A DNA stretch of 12,112 nt from an uncultured Lachnospiraceae bacterium. Its GTDB lineage: Bacteria; Bacillota; Clostridia; Lachnospirales; Lachnospiraceae. The translations under genes were made by a program, and so were the position numbers. This document shows, one piece after another, positions 1-7,984 of this stretch; within the stretch, counting starts at the first letter, position 1; each line of letters opens with the position of its first letter. Under the pieces are notes generated by a model, which saw nothing but the letters and a program-made list of their open reading frames with translations, had not been told where the DNA came from and made no database searches. The stretch is from NCBI GenBank assembly GCA_910577655.1, contig CAJTOW010000117.1, positions 1 to 12,112 of the forward strand, in the 5' to 3' direction.

Positions 1-47
1 GTCCCTTCCCATGTACCGATGCCCGCGAAAGGGGCTGATCCGTACAT
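1..47 (-). CDS. Possible start of a truncated gene running off the left edge
   Basis: An ATG at 45-47 opens a frame that stays open to the edge (MYGSAPFAGIGTWEG...), 15 codons in all. A GGAAAAAG stretch upstream could serve as a weak ribosome binding site. I do not recognise the peptide. The same bases contain an inverted repeat (CATGTAC at 10-16 and GTACATG at 42-48) around an inner GCCC/GGGC hairpin with a GAAA loop, so this may be a structured or terminator-like segment and not a gene. Only sequence to the left can decide. Confidence 0.25.
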   Translation of the reverse strand, partial: MYGSAPFAGIGTWEG

Positions 48-157
48 GATTTATACTTTTTCCGGGGCAAATCTGAAAAATCTTTCTGCCAACTGCCCAC
101 TGTGGTTAGTATTTGCAGGAACCGCTATTCCAATACAATGCAAAAATATATTACTAA

Positions 158-224
158 AGCGTGTCTGAAAATTCATTTCTGGCATCTCCACAAGGGACAC
201 CAGAAAGCAATTTTCAAACACGCT
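158..224. repeat. 67-bp palindromic intergenic repeat (family 2, full copy)
   Basis: The left arm begins AGCGTGTCTGAAAATTCATT. The right arm read on the other strand begins AGCGTGTTTGAAAATTGCTT, so about 25 bp pair with three mismatches, and pairing continues weakly to a short CACAAG loop. The first 22 bases recur exactly at 807-828. The element starts 7 bases past the Nudix stop codon, so its transcript would fold at the 3' end of that mRNA. It could be a terminator, a stabilising hairpin or a small non-autonomous mobile element. No U-tract of classic quality follows. Confidence 0.75.
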
Positions 225-231
225 CCAACCC

Positions 232-738
232 TTACGGCAGCTCAAACGCCTCCCGTATACTGTCATAATGCAGAAATATCCCCTGTCCCGCCAGCTTTTG
301 GATCTCCTCCAAAGTAGCCAGCATAAAACCGTCAGTCTCCGCCTCCTGGGGACGGACATCGGCTTCGTCAAAGTCAAGGATGAACCTATAGACATCCACA
401 AAGTAATTGTCTCCGGTTCCCGGATTCTCCCGGTGATAGGTGAAAAGATATCCTCCAGCGGCCCCGGACACATCGATCCCGGTCTCCTCCCGGACTTCCC
501 GGATCACTGCGTCCTTTGAATCCTCCCCGGCCAGCACCGCGCCCCCGGACACCTCCCACCAGCCTGGCGCCCAGTGCTTGGTCATGACCCGCTTCGTGAT
601 CAGGAATCTCCCATCCGGGCGGGCCACCACCCCCAGTACCGTCAGATGATACTCATCATCCGCCAGACACCAGTCATTCCGCGCCATGGTGCGCCCGGTC
701 CTCTCTTTATTCTTATCATAGATATCCCAACGTTCCAT
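232..738 (-). CDS. Nudix hydrolase (IPP-isomerase-like N-terminus)
   Basis: This 168-residue cytosolic protein carries a complete Nudix box, GX5EX7REUXEEXGU, at residues about 66-88 (G...E...REVREETGI). That box binds Mg2+ and supports hydrolysis of nucleoside diphosphates linked to another group. The N-terminal stretch ERWDIYDKNKERTGR resembles the start of Nudix proteins related to isopentenyl-diphosphate isomerase. The substrate cannot be told from sequence, and housecleaning of damaged nucleotides or sugar nucleotides is only one possibility. The start at 738 is preferred because AGAAAGGG lies 6 bases upstream. The ATG two codons earlier (744) touches that ribosome binding site directly. 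The gene is last in the minus-strand run map-nudix, 131 bases after map, with a repeat hairpin in the gap. Confidence 0.9.
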   Translation of the reverse strand: MERWDIYDKNKERTGRTMARNDWCLADDEYHLTVLGVVARPDGRFLITKRVMTKHWAPGWWEVSGGAVLAGEDSKDAVIREVREETGIDVSGAAGGYLFTYHRENPGTGDNYFVDVYRFILDFDEADVRPQEAETDGFMLATLEEIQKLAGQGIFLHYDSIREAFELP

Positions 739-802
739 ATGCATCCCTTTCTACTCTGTACCGGAATTACGGTCACGATCCTTTTTAGCCCACCATCATG
801 CT

Positions 803-842
803 CCAGAGCGTGTCTGAAAATTCATTTCCTCCACTGCTCTGG
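803..842. repeat. Hairpin carrying the family 2 arm (half copy)
   Basis: Bases 807-828 repeat exactly the 22-base left arm found at 158-179, but the matching right arm is missing. A new stem is made instead: CCAGAGC at 803-809 pairs with GCTCTGG at 836-842, with GTG/CAC pairing just inside. The hairpin lies 27 bases past the methionine aminopeptidase stop. It is either a decayed copy or a shorter variant of the family that kept hairpin form. Confidence 0.6.
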
Positions 843-869
843 CATACCCTCAGAATTGCCCCCGGCCCG

Positions 870-1742
870 TCACCACGCGATCACCTCATACCCCGTATCC
901 GTCACCAGAACCTGGATCTCCCACTGGGCAGAGGGGAGTCCGTCCCTTGTCCGCACCGTCCAGCCATTCTGCCCATCCACCCAGTTCTCACAGGTACCCA
1001 TGTTGACCATAGGTTCGATGGTAAAGCACAGCCCTGGTGCCATGATCATCCCGGTGCCTTTCCGGGCCACATAGCTGACAAAAGGATCCTCATGAAAAGC
1101 CAGCCCCACCCCGTGACCGCCGATATTCTGCACTACCTGATAGCCATGGGTCCTGGCATGGTCATTGACCGCCTGACCCACATCCCCCAGAAATCCCCAG
1201 GGCTTTACCTGCTTAAGGCCCAGCTCCATGCACTCCTTTGTGACCTCCACCAGCTTCTGCTTTTCCGGGGTCGTGCTGCCGATAATAAACATCCGGGAGG
1301 AATCAGAATAGTAGCCGTCCAAGATCGTGGACACATCCACATTGATAATATCCCCCTCCTGAAGAACAATATCCGGGGAAGGGATTCCATGGCACACCTG
1401 ATCATTAACAGAGGTGCAGACACTTTTCGGAAATCCTTCAAAATTCAGGGGGGCCGGAATCCCATGCCGCCTGGTGGTCTCCTCATAGACCCACCGGTCA
1501 ATCTCTTCTGTGGGCACACCTGCTTTGATATGCTCCGCCACATAATCCAGCACCGCCACATTGATTTTCGCGCTTTCACGGATCTTCTCCATCTGGTATG
1601 GAGTCTTGATCAGATTCCTGGACGGGATCTTGCATCCGCGGAGCCGGTATGCGGCCAGCTTCCTGTCAAATTCATAATGACATTTTTTATATTTCTGACC
1701 GCTGCCGCACCAGCAGGGATCATTCCTGTTTATCGTTATCAT
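870..1742 (-). CDS. map: Type I methionine aminopeptidase with N-terminal SEC-C zinc motif
   Basis: This 290-residue cytosolic enzyme removes the initiator methionine from nascent proteins. A SEC-C motif, CxCx8CH (C10, C12, C21, H22), opens the protein and probably binds zinc and the ribosome. The pita-bread catalytic domain follows from about residue 45. The five metal ligands are visible: D136 in NVDVS, D147 in YSDSS, H210 in GGHGVG, E243 in FTIEP and E275 in AQWEIQ. The substrate histidines H118 (VCHGIP) and H217 (FHEDP) are also present. I chose the start at 1742 because AAAGAGGAG (1752-1760) is 9 bases upstream. An in-frame ATG at 1781 would add 13 residues that include the ribosome binding site. 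SEC-C fused forms are common in clostridia, which often have further map copies. It lies 113 bases after the amidohydrolase. Confidence 0.95.
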   Translation of the reverse strand: MITINRNDPCWCGSGQKYKKCHYEFDRKLAAYRLRGCKIPSRNLIKTPYQMEKIRESAKINVAVLDYVAEHIKAGVPTEEIDRWVYEETTRRHGIPAPLNFEGFPKSVCTSVNDQVCHGIPSPDIVLQEGDIINVDVSTILDGYYSDSSRMFIIGSTTPEKQKLVEVTKECMELGLKQVKPWGFLGDVGQAVNDHARTHGYQVVQNIGGHGVGLAFHEDPFVSYVARKGTGMIMAPGLCFTIEPMVNMGTCENWVDGQNGWTVRTRDGLPSAQWEIQVLVTDTGYEVIAW

Positions 1743-1774
1743 ATCTGTCTGCTCCTCTTTCTGCTGCCGGAACA

Positions 1775-1866
1775 AAACCATGCTCTGGCAGGCTGTACCA
1801 TGAAAACCGTGACATTTCAGTCGGGCGGCGCGAAACCATGTTCCCGTAAGCTATACTACAAAAAGC
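1775..1866. repeat. Degenerate tandem duplication in the leader of map
   Basis: Two stretches beginning AAACCATG (1775 and 1833) are 58 bases apart and match at roughly two thirds of about 33 positions, including GCT.TAC near their right ends. They fill most of the gap between the amidohydrolase stop and map. No open frame or terminator explains them. This could be an old local duplication or chance. Confidence 0.35.
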
Positions 1867-2662
1867 CATATAGTTTTGCCGCATTTCCGTAAAAGACTGC
1901 TTCCCGGTATTTCTCCGGCACCACGTGGGAGATGAAGTCAATGTACTGCTCCAGATTCACCAGAGGCCAGTCAGTCCCGAACATGATCCGGCTGTAATCC
2001 AGATAGCCAAGCCATGTCTTAAGGGCCTCCACATATCCCCGCTTCTCCTCCACAAATGTCTCCACATGGATCTGTCCCTCCAAAAGTCCTGACAGATCCG
2101 CCCATACATTGGGATTCTTGCTGATGACTGCCGCCGCGTCATTCAGCCAGGGGTTTCCGAAATGGCACATGACGAACCGGACACGGGGATGCTTCACGGC
2201 CGCCTCATCCAGAGTCAGGGGATGGGCGTATTTCAGATACGCGTCAGGGCCTGCTGTCTCCCCCATATGGATAGCCACCGGCTTGTCATAGTGAGCCGCC
2301 AGCTCATAGACCGGATCATAGATCTGGTCGGATACATAGACCGGATTGTAACCCGGATACAGCTTGATCCCGGCACACTGTTCCTGCTTCAGATGATACT
2401 CCAGAAGCTTTAGAGAACCCTGAATATCGTGGCTGCTCAGATAAGAACGGTCCAGACCGATACAGTATCTCAGCCACCGGGGATACTGATGCCGCTCCGG
2501 CTCCAGGCCCCGGTTTCCCATAACCACACCGCCGACGATTCCCAGACGGTCATATTCAGACCGCAGATGCTTCAGACTGTTAATATGTCCTGCCCTGACG
2601 GAAATCTGGTTAAAATATAAATCCTCTTCTACAAAATGCAGGTGAGCATCAATAATTCCCAT
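1856..2662 (-). CDS. Amidohydrolase family metal-dependent hydrolase
   Basis: This 268-residue TIM-barrel protein belongs to the amidohydrolase-related group (Amidohydro_2). The metal-binding HxH is in DAHLHF (H7, H9). K100 in GIKLYPGY, H132 in AIHMGE, H167 in CHFGNPW and D231 in FGTDWP fit the later strand ligands of the fold. The FGTDWP ending is typical of members related to ACMSD-type decarboxylases and lactone hydrolases, so hydrolysis or non-oxidative decarboxylation are both possible. The substrate is unknown. There is no signal peptide, so it acts in the cytosol. The start is supported by GAAGGGAAGG about 8 bases upstream. It sits 65 bases after the alkylation repair gene. The mixed neighbourhood gives no pathway clue. 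Confidence 0.87.
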   Translation of the reverse strand: MGIIDAHLHFVEEDLYFNQISVRAGHINSLKHLRSEYDRLGIVGGVVMGNRGLEPERHQYPRWLRYCIGLDRSYLSSHDIQGSLKLLEYHLKQEQCAGIKLYPGYNPVYVSDQIYDPVYELAAHYDKPVAIHMGETAGPDAYLKYAHPLTLDEAAVKHPRVRFVMCHFGNPWLNDAAAVISKNPNVWADLSGLLEGQIHVETFVEEKRGYVEALKTWLGYLDYSRIMFGTDWPLVNLEQYIDFISHVVPEKYREAVFYGNAAKLYGFL

Positions 2663-2727
2663 ACTCCATGCCTTCCCTTCTATACGGATTTAAATCTCCC
2701 ACAGTTCATAATACCCTGACTGCCTGC

Positions 2728-3435
2728 TCAACGTTCCTTCCACCGCAATGACCTGAGATATTCCTTCTGCTCCTTTGTGATCCGGTAGCTCTCCACCGCC
2801 TTCTGGATGGCCTTGTTGTGGCACCACCGTTCCAGACGCCGCTCTTCTATATATGGAAGCACCGTCTCATACTGCTTTGCCAGAGCCGTGGCGAAATACC
2901 AGGCCACCATCATTTTTACATAATATTCCTCTGAGCGCACTGCCGCCACCATCCGGGAATATTCCTCCTCAAAGGCCTCATCCAGATAGAAGGACATCAG
3001 CATCCCTATGGCAAACCGGACCGTATAAGGATGTTCCGACCGGATCCAGCGGCGGACCGCATCCAGAAGCTCTGGCAGATGCTTCTTAAACACCTTGGGA
3101 GACATAAGATCGCAGGTGGCCCAGTTGTCCACGAAAGGAAGAAACTTCTCCAGCGCCTCCAGGCACTGCCCATGATCCTTCATGGCACTGATCAGAAACC
3201 CGTGCAGATTGTTCTCCTCATAATAGTGGTGAGGGAGATCTTCCAGAAATATCTCCGCATCCGGTGTCCTCCCAAACTCTTTGGCGTACCCCCGCAGCTG
3301 GGGAGTCCGCACTCCGATTACCCGTTCCTTATCAATGGTGGGCATCAGACGGCTTTGAAAATCCCGGTACTCCAGATCCTGCATGGCAAAGAGGCGCTCA
3401 CGCACCTCTTTTTCTATCTGCTGTCTTCTTTCCAT
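2728..3435 (-). CDS. DNA alkylation repair protein, AlkD-like HEAT-repeat glycosylase
   Basis: This is a 235-residue all-helical protein of the DNA alkylation repair enzyme family (PF08713), close to the usual 220-240 residues. AlkD removes N3- and N7-alkylated bases without flipping them. W105 and D109 in DNWATCD have the spacing of W109 and D113 of Bacillus cereus AlkD. R140 and W179 have the 39-residue spacing of its R148 and W187, so the catalytic cleft appears intact. The hallmark IGVRTPQLRGYAK lies near residues 40-52. An AGGAGAGGG ribosome binding site precedes the start by a few bases. It follows the HgdB-like gene by 38 bases and may be co-transcribed with it. No SOS box or Ada-type operator was seen. 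Confidence 0.92.
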   Translation of the reverse strand: MERRQQIEKEVRERLFAMQDLEYRDFQSRLMPTIDKERVIGVRTPQLRGYAKEFGRTPDAEIFLEDLPHHYYEENNLHGFLISAMKDHGQCLEALEKFLPFVDNWATCDLMSPKVFKKHLPELLDAVRRWIRSEHPYTVRFAIGMLMSFYLDEAFEEEYSRMVAAVRSEEYYVKMMVAWYFATALAKQYETVLPYIEERRLERWCHNKAIQKAVESYRITKEQKEYLRSLRWKER

Positions 3436-3473
3436 ATGCCCTCTCCTGCTCTTTCAATAATGCCCCACAACCC

Positions 3474-4757
3474 TTACACTCCCTCCATGGCCTCCCTGGC
3501 CACAGAAAGCATCAGCTTGATCCGGTTCTCCTGGTTGACCCGGGTGGCTCCGGGGTCGTAGTCAATGGGAACGATATTGGCCTTGGGGTACATCTCTTTA
3601 ATCTTATGCACCATGCCCTTTCCGCAGACGTGGGTGGGCAGACAGCCAAAGGGCTGGGTACACACGATATTGGAATAGCCGTGCTTCACCAGCTCGATCA
3701 TCTCAGCAGGCAGGAACCATCCCTCCCCCATACGGTTTCCCACACTGATCAGTCCCTCCACCAGGGGCTTGGTGTCCTCATAGGCAGAGAGCTGGGTAAA
3801 TACCGGGTACCGGTCGACACACTCCATGAAAGCCTTCTCTACCTTCTTGAAATAATTCAGCAGTGTGGTGGCGACAAACTTCTTCACCTTGCTGCCGCCG
3901 TAGATCTTCACATCCTGGATTCTGGCATCCACCTTGAACATAAGAAAGCCCAGAAGTCCCGGAACCATGACCTCACAGCCCTGCTCCGCCAGGAATTCCT
4001 CCAGATTATTATTGGCAAAGCTTGCATACTTGACATAGATCTCACCCACAATCCCCACCTTGACCTTGGCCACCTTGTTCATGGGAATAGAAGCAAAGGA
4101 CGCCAGGATCCTGTCAAAATTCTCTGTCATTTCCTTAAAGCTAAATCCCTTCCCTGCCTGGAACTGGTCCGTGATCTCATGAACCCAGCGGCTGATCTGT
4201 GCTGTAGTATCCCCTTTATTGATCTCGTAAGCCCTTGTCTGGTTGCTGAGAAGCATCAGAAGGTCCCCATAGATAACCCCCGCCGCGCACCGGCGTATAA
4301 TGGGGATTGTCATCACAAAGCCGCCGTTGTACTCCATTCCGGAGAGATTGAAGGAAATCACCGGTACCTGGGAATAGCCCGCCTTCTCCAGGGCACGCCG
4401 CAGCAGATGGATATAGTTGGACGCACGGCATCCGCCGCCGGACTGCATGATCATCAGGGCAGTCTTGTCTACATCGTATTTACCGCTCTCCAGGGCATCC
4501 AGGAACTGTCCGATGACCAGCAGCGCCGGATAGCAGGTATCGTTGTGGACGTAGCGCAGTCCCAACTGCTTGATCTCCGGCTTCGCGGTCCGCAGAAGCT
4601 CCATTTTGTAGCCCTCGTTTACAAACACATATTTCAGTATCTCAAAATGAATCGGAAGCATATCCGGGACCAGAATCGTATAATCTTTTTTCATTTCTTT
4701 GGTGAAAATGATCCGCCCGTTCCTTGCCCGCTTGAATTTTCTCGTATTCGTCTCCAT
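3474..4757 (-). CDS. 2-hydroxyacyl-CoA dehydratase (HgdB-like) family iron-sulfur protein
   Basis: This 427-residue protein is related to the subunits of 2-hydroxyacyl-CoA dehydratase and to the C-terminal part of long fused activase-related proteins. Conserved cysteines likely to bind a [4Fe-4S]-type cluster are C75 (NDTCYP), C110 (SGGGCRASNY), C366, C372 and C378 (CTQPFGCLPTHVC). It probably accepts electrons from the activase encoded just upstream. The substrate is unknown, and no second dehydratase subunit, CoA-transferase or acyl-CoA dehydrogenase is nearby, so classic amino-acid fermentation is not implied. The ATG at 4757 is chosen because AAAGGCG lies 7 bases upstream. A GTG at 4778 would add seven residues and place that site inside the gene. 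A small inverted repeat (ACATTC/GAATGT, 4777-4796) lies just upstream. The gap to the activase, 245 bases, carries a palindromic repeat element. Confidence 0.88.
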   Translation of the reverse strand: METNTRKFKRARNGRIIFTKEMKKDYTILVPDMLPIHFEILKYVFVNEGYKMELLRTAKPEIKQLGLRYVHNDTCYPALLVIGQFLDALESGKYDVDKTALMIMQSGGGCRASNYIHLLRRALEKAGYSQVPVISFNLSGMEYNGGFVMTIPIIRRCAAGVIYGDLLMLLSNQTRAYEINKGDTTAQISRWVHEITDQFQAGKGFSFKEMTENFDRILASFASIPMNKVAKVKVGIVGEIYVKYASFANNNLEEFLAEQGCEVMVPGLLGFLMFKVDARIQDVKIYGGSKVKKFVATTLLNYFKKVEKAFMECVDRYPVFTQLSAYEDTKPLVEGLISVGNRMGEGWFLPAEMIELVKHGYSNIVCTQPFGCLPTHVCGKGMVHKIKEMYPKANIVPIDYDPGATRVNQENRIKLMLSVAREAMEGV

Positions 4758-4863
4758 TTTTTCGCCTTTCTCAGACACATTCTGTTAGGGGAATGTTACC
4801 GCTGACAGTCCGTACACTCTTCCTGCCCCGCCCTTCTTCCCCTTCCAGTTTATTATCTATTCT

Positions 4864-4999
4864 TTACTATTCACGGGTCCGGCTCCGCCGGACAAGAAGC
4901 ATCGGGCGTCCGCCTGATGTGGAAAACTGGACGAAAACAGTCTTACAAGCGAGCCCCGCGTCTGTTTTCGTCCAGTTTTCCCCGCCCCGTGAACTGTAA
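4864..4999. mobile_element. 136-bp palindromic MITE-like element with inverted ends (family 1, copy A)
   Basis: The left end TTACTATTCACGGG (4864-4877) and the right end CCCGTGAACTGTAA (complement TTACAGTTCACGGG, 4986-4999) form inverted ends that match at 12 of 14 positions. Inside are a 7-bp hairpin GTCCGGC-TCC-GCCGGAC (4877-4893), the string AAGAAGCATCG, and a perfect 20-bp hairpin (4921-4981). It starts 3 bases past the activase stop codon. It encodes no protein, so any movement would need a transposase elsewhere. Related ends occur at 9060 and 12059. Confidence 0.6.
4921..4981. terminator. Perfect 20-bp hairpin, terminator-shaped, at the activase 3' end
   Basis: Arms 4921-4940 and 4962-4981 are exact reverse complements with a 21-base loop beginning TCTTACAAGCGAGC. 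The stem has A-rich bases at the outer left and T-rich bases at the outer right on either strand, as in bidirectional intrinsic terminators. It is preceded by CCCGCCCC on the right. A sister hairpin with compensated changes is at 8098-8158. It could end or weaken transcription between the activase and the HgdB-like gene. The short T4 run makes full termination uncertain. Confidence 0.55.
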
Positions 5000-5002
5000 C
5001 AT

Positions 5003-7921
5003 CTATTCTGCCTTCCTTGCCTCCTGCTGCTCCAGTGCAGCCAGAAGACTTCGCAGCCTCACCCGCACGGCCCCCAGATTGGTGATCTCATCGATCTTGA
5101 TCTGGGTGTAGATCTTCCCGGCGTCCTCCACGATCCGGCGCACCTCATCAGTGGTAATGGCATCCAGCCCGCAGCCGAAGCTGACCAGCTGCACGATGTC
5201 CATGTCCGCCTGGGTGCACACATACCGGGCCGCCGCATACAGACGGGAATGGTACATCCACTGGTTCAAGACCTTCACCGGGAACCGGGATACCTTATGG
5301 CTCACCGAATCCTCGGAAATGACGCTGACGCCAAATCCATTGATCAGCATGTCTATCCCATGGTTGATCTCCGGGTCCACATGATAGGGTCTTCCGGCCA
5401 GCACGATAATCCGTCTGCCTTCCTTCCTGGCCAGAGCCACAATCTCCTCTGCCTTTTTGCGCACCCGGCCAAGGAACAGATCCCGTTCTTTAAAGGCCAG
5501 ATCACTGGCCCGCTTTACCGCCTTTAGTTCTACTCCGTCAAAGTACCTGCCCAGAAGCTCTGTCATCTTTTCCGGGAAGAATTTTCTCTTGTGAGGTCCC
5601 ACATAGTCACTGATCAGCCGGGTTCTGCCTGGGAATTTCATGTTTGCGGCAATGACCTCCGGATAGTAGGCTACCACGGGACAGTTGTAATTGTTGTCTC
5701 CCAGGCCCTCGTCGAAGTTAAAACTCATGCAGGGGTAGAATACCGCGTCCACCTGCTTCTCCTTCAGGTATTCCACATGGCCATGGAGCATCTTGGCCGG
5801 AAAGCACACCGTGTCACTGGGAATAGAATACTGCCCCTCCAGGTACAGCTCCCTGGTGGAAAACGGCGACACCACCACCCCGAACCCCAGCTCCGAGAAA
5901 AACTTATGCCAGAAAGGCACCAGCTCATACATGTTTAATCCCATGGGAATACCGATGGTCTCCTTGCGTTTCCCGTCCACCGGTGCGTAGGCAGCCAGCA
6001 GCTCCTGCTTGTATTTGTAGATATTGTGCTCTGCGTCGGAGGTGCGTTTCGTCACCGGACGCTCACATTTATTGCCGGCGATGTATTTGCGTCCGCCGGA
6101 GAAGGTGTTGATGCTTAAGAGACAATGGTTGCTGCAGAGACCGCAGTTAGTATTCTTCACCTCATGGACAAAGCTCTGCAGCTCCTCATAGGTCACGATT
6201 TTACTCTTCTCTTTCTTGTGCTCCATGGCATGGAGGGCACAGCCGTAAGCGCCCATGAGTCCGGCGATCACCGGCCGCACCACAAAGAGTCCCAGCTCCC
6301 GTTCGAAGGCCCGCAAAACGGCATCATTTAAAAAGGTTCCCCCCTGAACCACGATCCGTCTGCCCAGCTCGTCCACGCTGGCAGGACGGATCACCTTGTA
6401 GATAGCATTCTTCACCACGCTGATGGAAAGGCCCGCGGAGATATCCTCTGTGCTGACCCCATCCTTTTGCGCCTGTTTCACAGATGAATTCATAAACACC
6501 GTGCACCGTGACCCCAGATCCACGGCATTTTTTGAAAAAAGCCCCTGTCTGGAGAACTCCTCTGCCGAGTAGTTCAAGGCCCCCGCGAAGGTCTGGAGGA
6601 AGGAACCACAGCCGGAGGAGCAGGCCTCATTAAGGTAAATATTATCAATGGCAGAATTATGGATCTTGAAGCATTTCATATCCTGACCGCCGATATCGAT
6701 AATAAACTCCACATCCGGCATGAATTCCTGGGCCGCCTTTAAATGAGCCATGGTTTCCACCAGCCCATAGTCCATGGAAAAGGCATTGCGGATAATATCC
6801 TCCCCGTAGCCGGTCACACAGGCGCCCAGGAGATGAACCTGGGGATTCTTCTCGTACATGCGGGTCAGATAATCCCGCACAATGGGCACCGGATTGCCGC
6901 TGTTGGAGAGATAGGTGCTGTCCAGAATCTCCTTGTCCTCTCCGATGACCACAGCCTTCACCGTGGTGGAACCGGCATCGATCCCCAGCCAGGCTTTACC
7001 CATATAGCCCTCCAGCTTTCCATATGTAACATCCGCCCGGGCATGGCGGGCACGGAATTCCTGGTAATCCGCCTCATCCGCAAACAGCGGAGGCAGGGTG
7101 TCGAAATCATTGACCGACTCGTAGGCTGAGAGCCTGAAAATCACCTGATCCAGATCCACGGAATTCCTTGCGCACAGAGCAGCCCCCAGAGCCACATAAT
7201 ACAAGGAATTGTCAGGGCAGGTTCCCTTTAAATGCAAAGCCTTGTCAAAGCTTTTGCGAAGCTCCGGCATGAAGGTCAGGGGGCCGCCCAGATACAGCAC
7301 ATTCCCCTCAATGGCCCTGCCCTGGGCCAGACCGCCGATGGTCTGGTTCACCACGGCGCTGAAAATACTTGCCGAGATATCCCGCTTGTCCGCCCCCTGG
7401 TTGATCAGGGGCTGGATATCACTTTTGGCAAATACACCGCAGCGGGACGCGATGGTGTACTGCTTGGTGCTTTCCCTGGCAAAGTCATTCATCTCATCCG
7501 GGGTGATCCCCAGAAGAGTGGCCATCTGGTCAATGAACGCACCGGTACCGCCTGCACAGGAACCATTCATCCGGGCCTCCATAGCCCCCTGGAGGTAGAT
7601 GATCTTGGCATCCTCCCCTCCCAGCTCGATGATCACATCGGTGCCAGGAGCCTTCTCCTGGGCCGCCACCTTGGTGGCATACACTTCCTGGACGAAATCG
7701 ATGGCACAGTTTTCTGCCATCCCCATCCCGGCAGAACCGGAGATCACCAGACTGGTCTCCTCCTTCCCCGGGAATCTGGCACGGATCTTTTCCAGGGCCT
7801 CCACGGTCTTAGCCGTAATCTGGGAAAAATGACGCTCATAAGCAGAGTATACAATATTCCCCAATCCGTCCAGCACAATACTTTTTATGGTTGTAGAACC
7901 TACATCCAATCCTATCTTCAA
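5003..7921 (-). CDS. Acyl-CoA dehydratase activase, double BadF/BcrA ATPase plus DUF2229
   Basis: This 972-residue cytosolic protein couples ATP hydrolysis to one-electron transfer at very low potential. The first ASKHA domain (about 1-255) starts MKIGLDVGSTTIKS and has the cluster cysteines C122 (NGSCAGGTG) and C161 (ASRCGVF), with the same 39-residue spacing as C127 and C166 of HgdC. The second (about 310-565) starts WLGIDAGSTTVK and has C434, C438 and C473. A cysteine group (C593, C596, C600, C619) lies in the linker. A DUF2229 domain follows (about 655-930) with C706 in DTVCFPAK and C731, C747 and C917. The start is TTG with AGGAG 9 bases upstream, matching the family N-terminus. In many clostridia this protein is fused to the HgdB-like part as one chain of about 1400 residues. 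Here the two are separate. An extended -10 promoter lies upstream. Confidence 0.93.
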   Translation of the reverse strand: MKIGLDVGSTTIKSIVLDGLGNIVYSAYERHFSQITAKTVEALEKIRARFPGKEETSLVISGSAGMGMAENCAIDFVQEVYATKVAAQEKAPGTDVIIELGGEDAKIIYLQGAMEARMNGSCAGGTGAFIDQMATLLGITPDEMNDFARESTKQYTIASRCGVFAKSDIQPLINQGADKRDISASIFSAVVNQTIGGLAQGRAIEGNVLYLGGPLTFMPELRKSFDKALHLKGTCPDNSLYYVALGAALCARNSVDLDQVIFRLSAYESVNDFDTLPPLFADEADYQEFRARHARADVTYGKLEGYMGKAWLGIDAGSTTVKAVVIGEDKEILDSTYLSNSGNPVPIVRDYLTRMYEKNPQVHLLGACVTGYGEDIIRNAFSMDYGLVETMAHLKAAQEFMPDVEFIIDIGGQDMKCFKIHNSAIDNIYLNEACSSGCGSFLQTFAGALNYSAEEFSRQGLFSKNAVDLGSRCTVFMNSSVKQAQKDGVSTEDISAGLSISVVKNAIYKVIRPASVDELGRRIVVQGGTFLNDAVLRAFERELGLFVVRPVIAGLMGAYGCALHAMEHKKEKSKIVTYEELQSFVHEVKNTNCGLCSNHCLLSINTFSGGRKYIAGNKCERPVTKRTSDAEHNIYKYKQELLAAYAPVDGKRKETIGIPMGLNMYELVPFWHKFFSELGFGVVVSPFSTRELYLEGQYSIPSDTVCFPAKMLHGHVEYLKEKQVDAVFYPCMSFNFDEGLGDNNYNCPVVAYYPEVIAANMKFPGRTRLISDYVGPHKRKFFPEKMTELLGRYFDGVELKAVKRASDLAFKERDLFLGRVRKKAEEIVALARKEGRRIIVLAGRPYHVDPEINHGIDMLINGFGVSVISEDSVSHKVSRFPVKVLNQWMYHSRLYAAARYVCTQADMDIVQLVSFGCGLDAITTDEVRRIVEDAGKIYTQIKIDEITNLGAVRVRLRSLLAALEQQEARKAE

Positions 7922-7947
7922 AAGAACACACTCCTAAAATTAAAAAT

Positions 7948-7968
7948 ATTCTTGTATGGGTACAGAAT
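7948..7968. promoter_or_regulatory. Small inverted repeat in the activase leader
   Basis: ATTCTTGTA (7948-7956), TGGG and TACAGAAT (7961-7968) form an imperfect inverted repeat with one bulged base. It lies roughly 10-30 bases downstream of the predicted transcription start, so it could be an operator or a leader hairpin. I cannot match it to a known regulator. Confidence 0.3.
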
Positions 7969-7984
7969 GCCATACTAAGCTTCC

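Noticed and set aside
10..62. Plus-strand terminator or riboswitch-like fold (CATGTAC/GTACATG with inner GAAA-loop hairpin, then TACTTTTT)
   Set aside because: The stem is interrupted and the T-run is 5-6 bases away from it. No known riboswitch core fits, and the same bases can be the start of a minus-strand gene.
51..473. 140-codon minus-strand frame overlapping the Nudix gene
   Set aside because: Wrong frame relative to the Nudix box, passes through the palindromic repeat and shows no family motif. I also considered its last 35 codons as a gene remnant and found nothing to support this.
798..1892. 364-codon open frame on the plus strand
   Set aside because: Antisense to the methionine aminopeptidase, which has all catalytic ligands. 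It also runs through the repeat hairpin.
3264..4805. 513-codon open frame on the plus strand
   Set aside because: It lies opposite the AlkD-like and HgdB-like genes, both with clear family motifs. The translation is rich in H, L, Q and P and has no recognisable domain, as expected of an antisense shadow.
7232..7978. 248-codon open frame on the plus strand
   Set aside because: Antisense to the N-terminal ATPase domain of the activase and has no domain signature.
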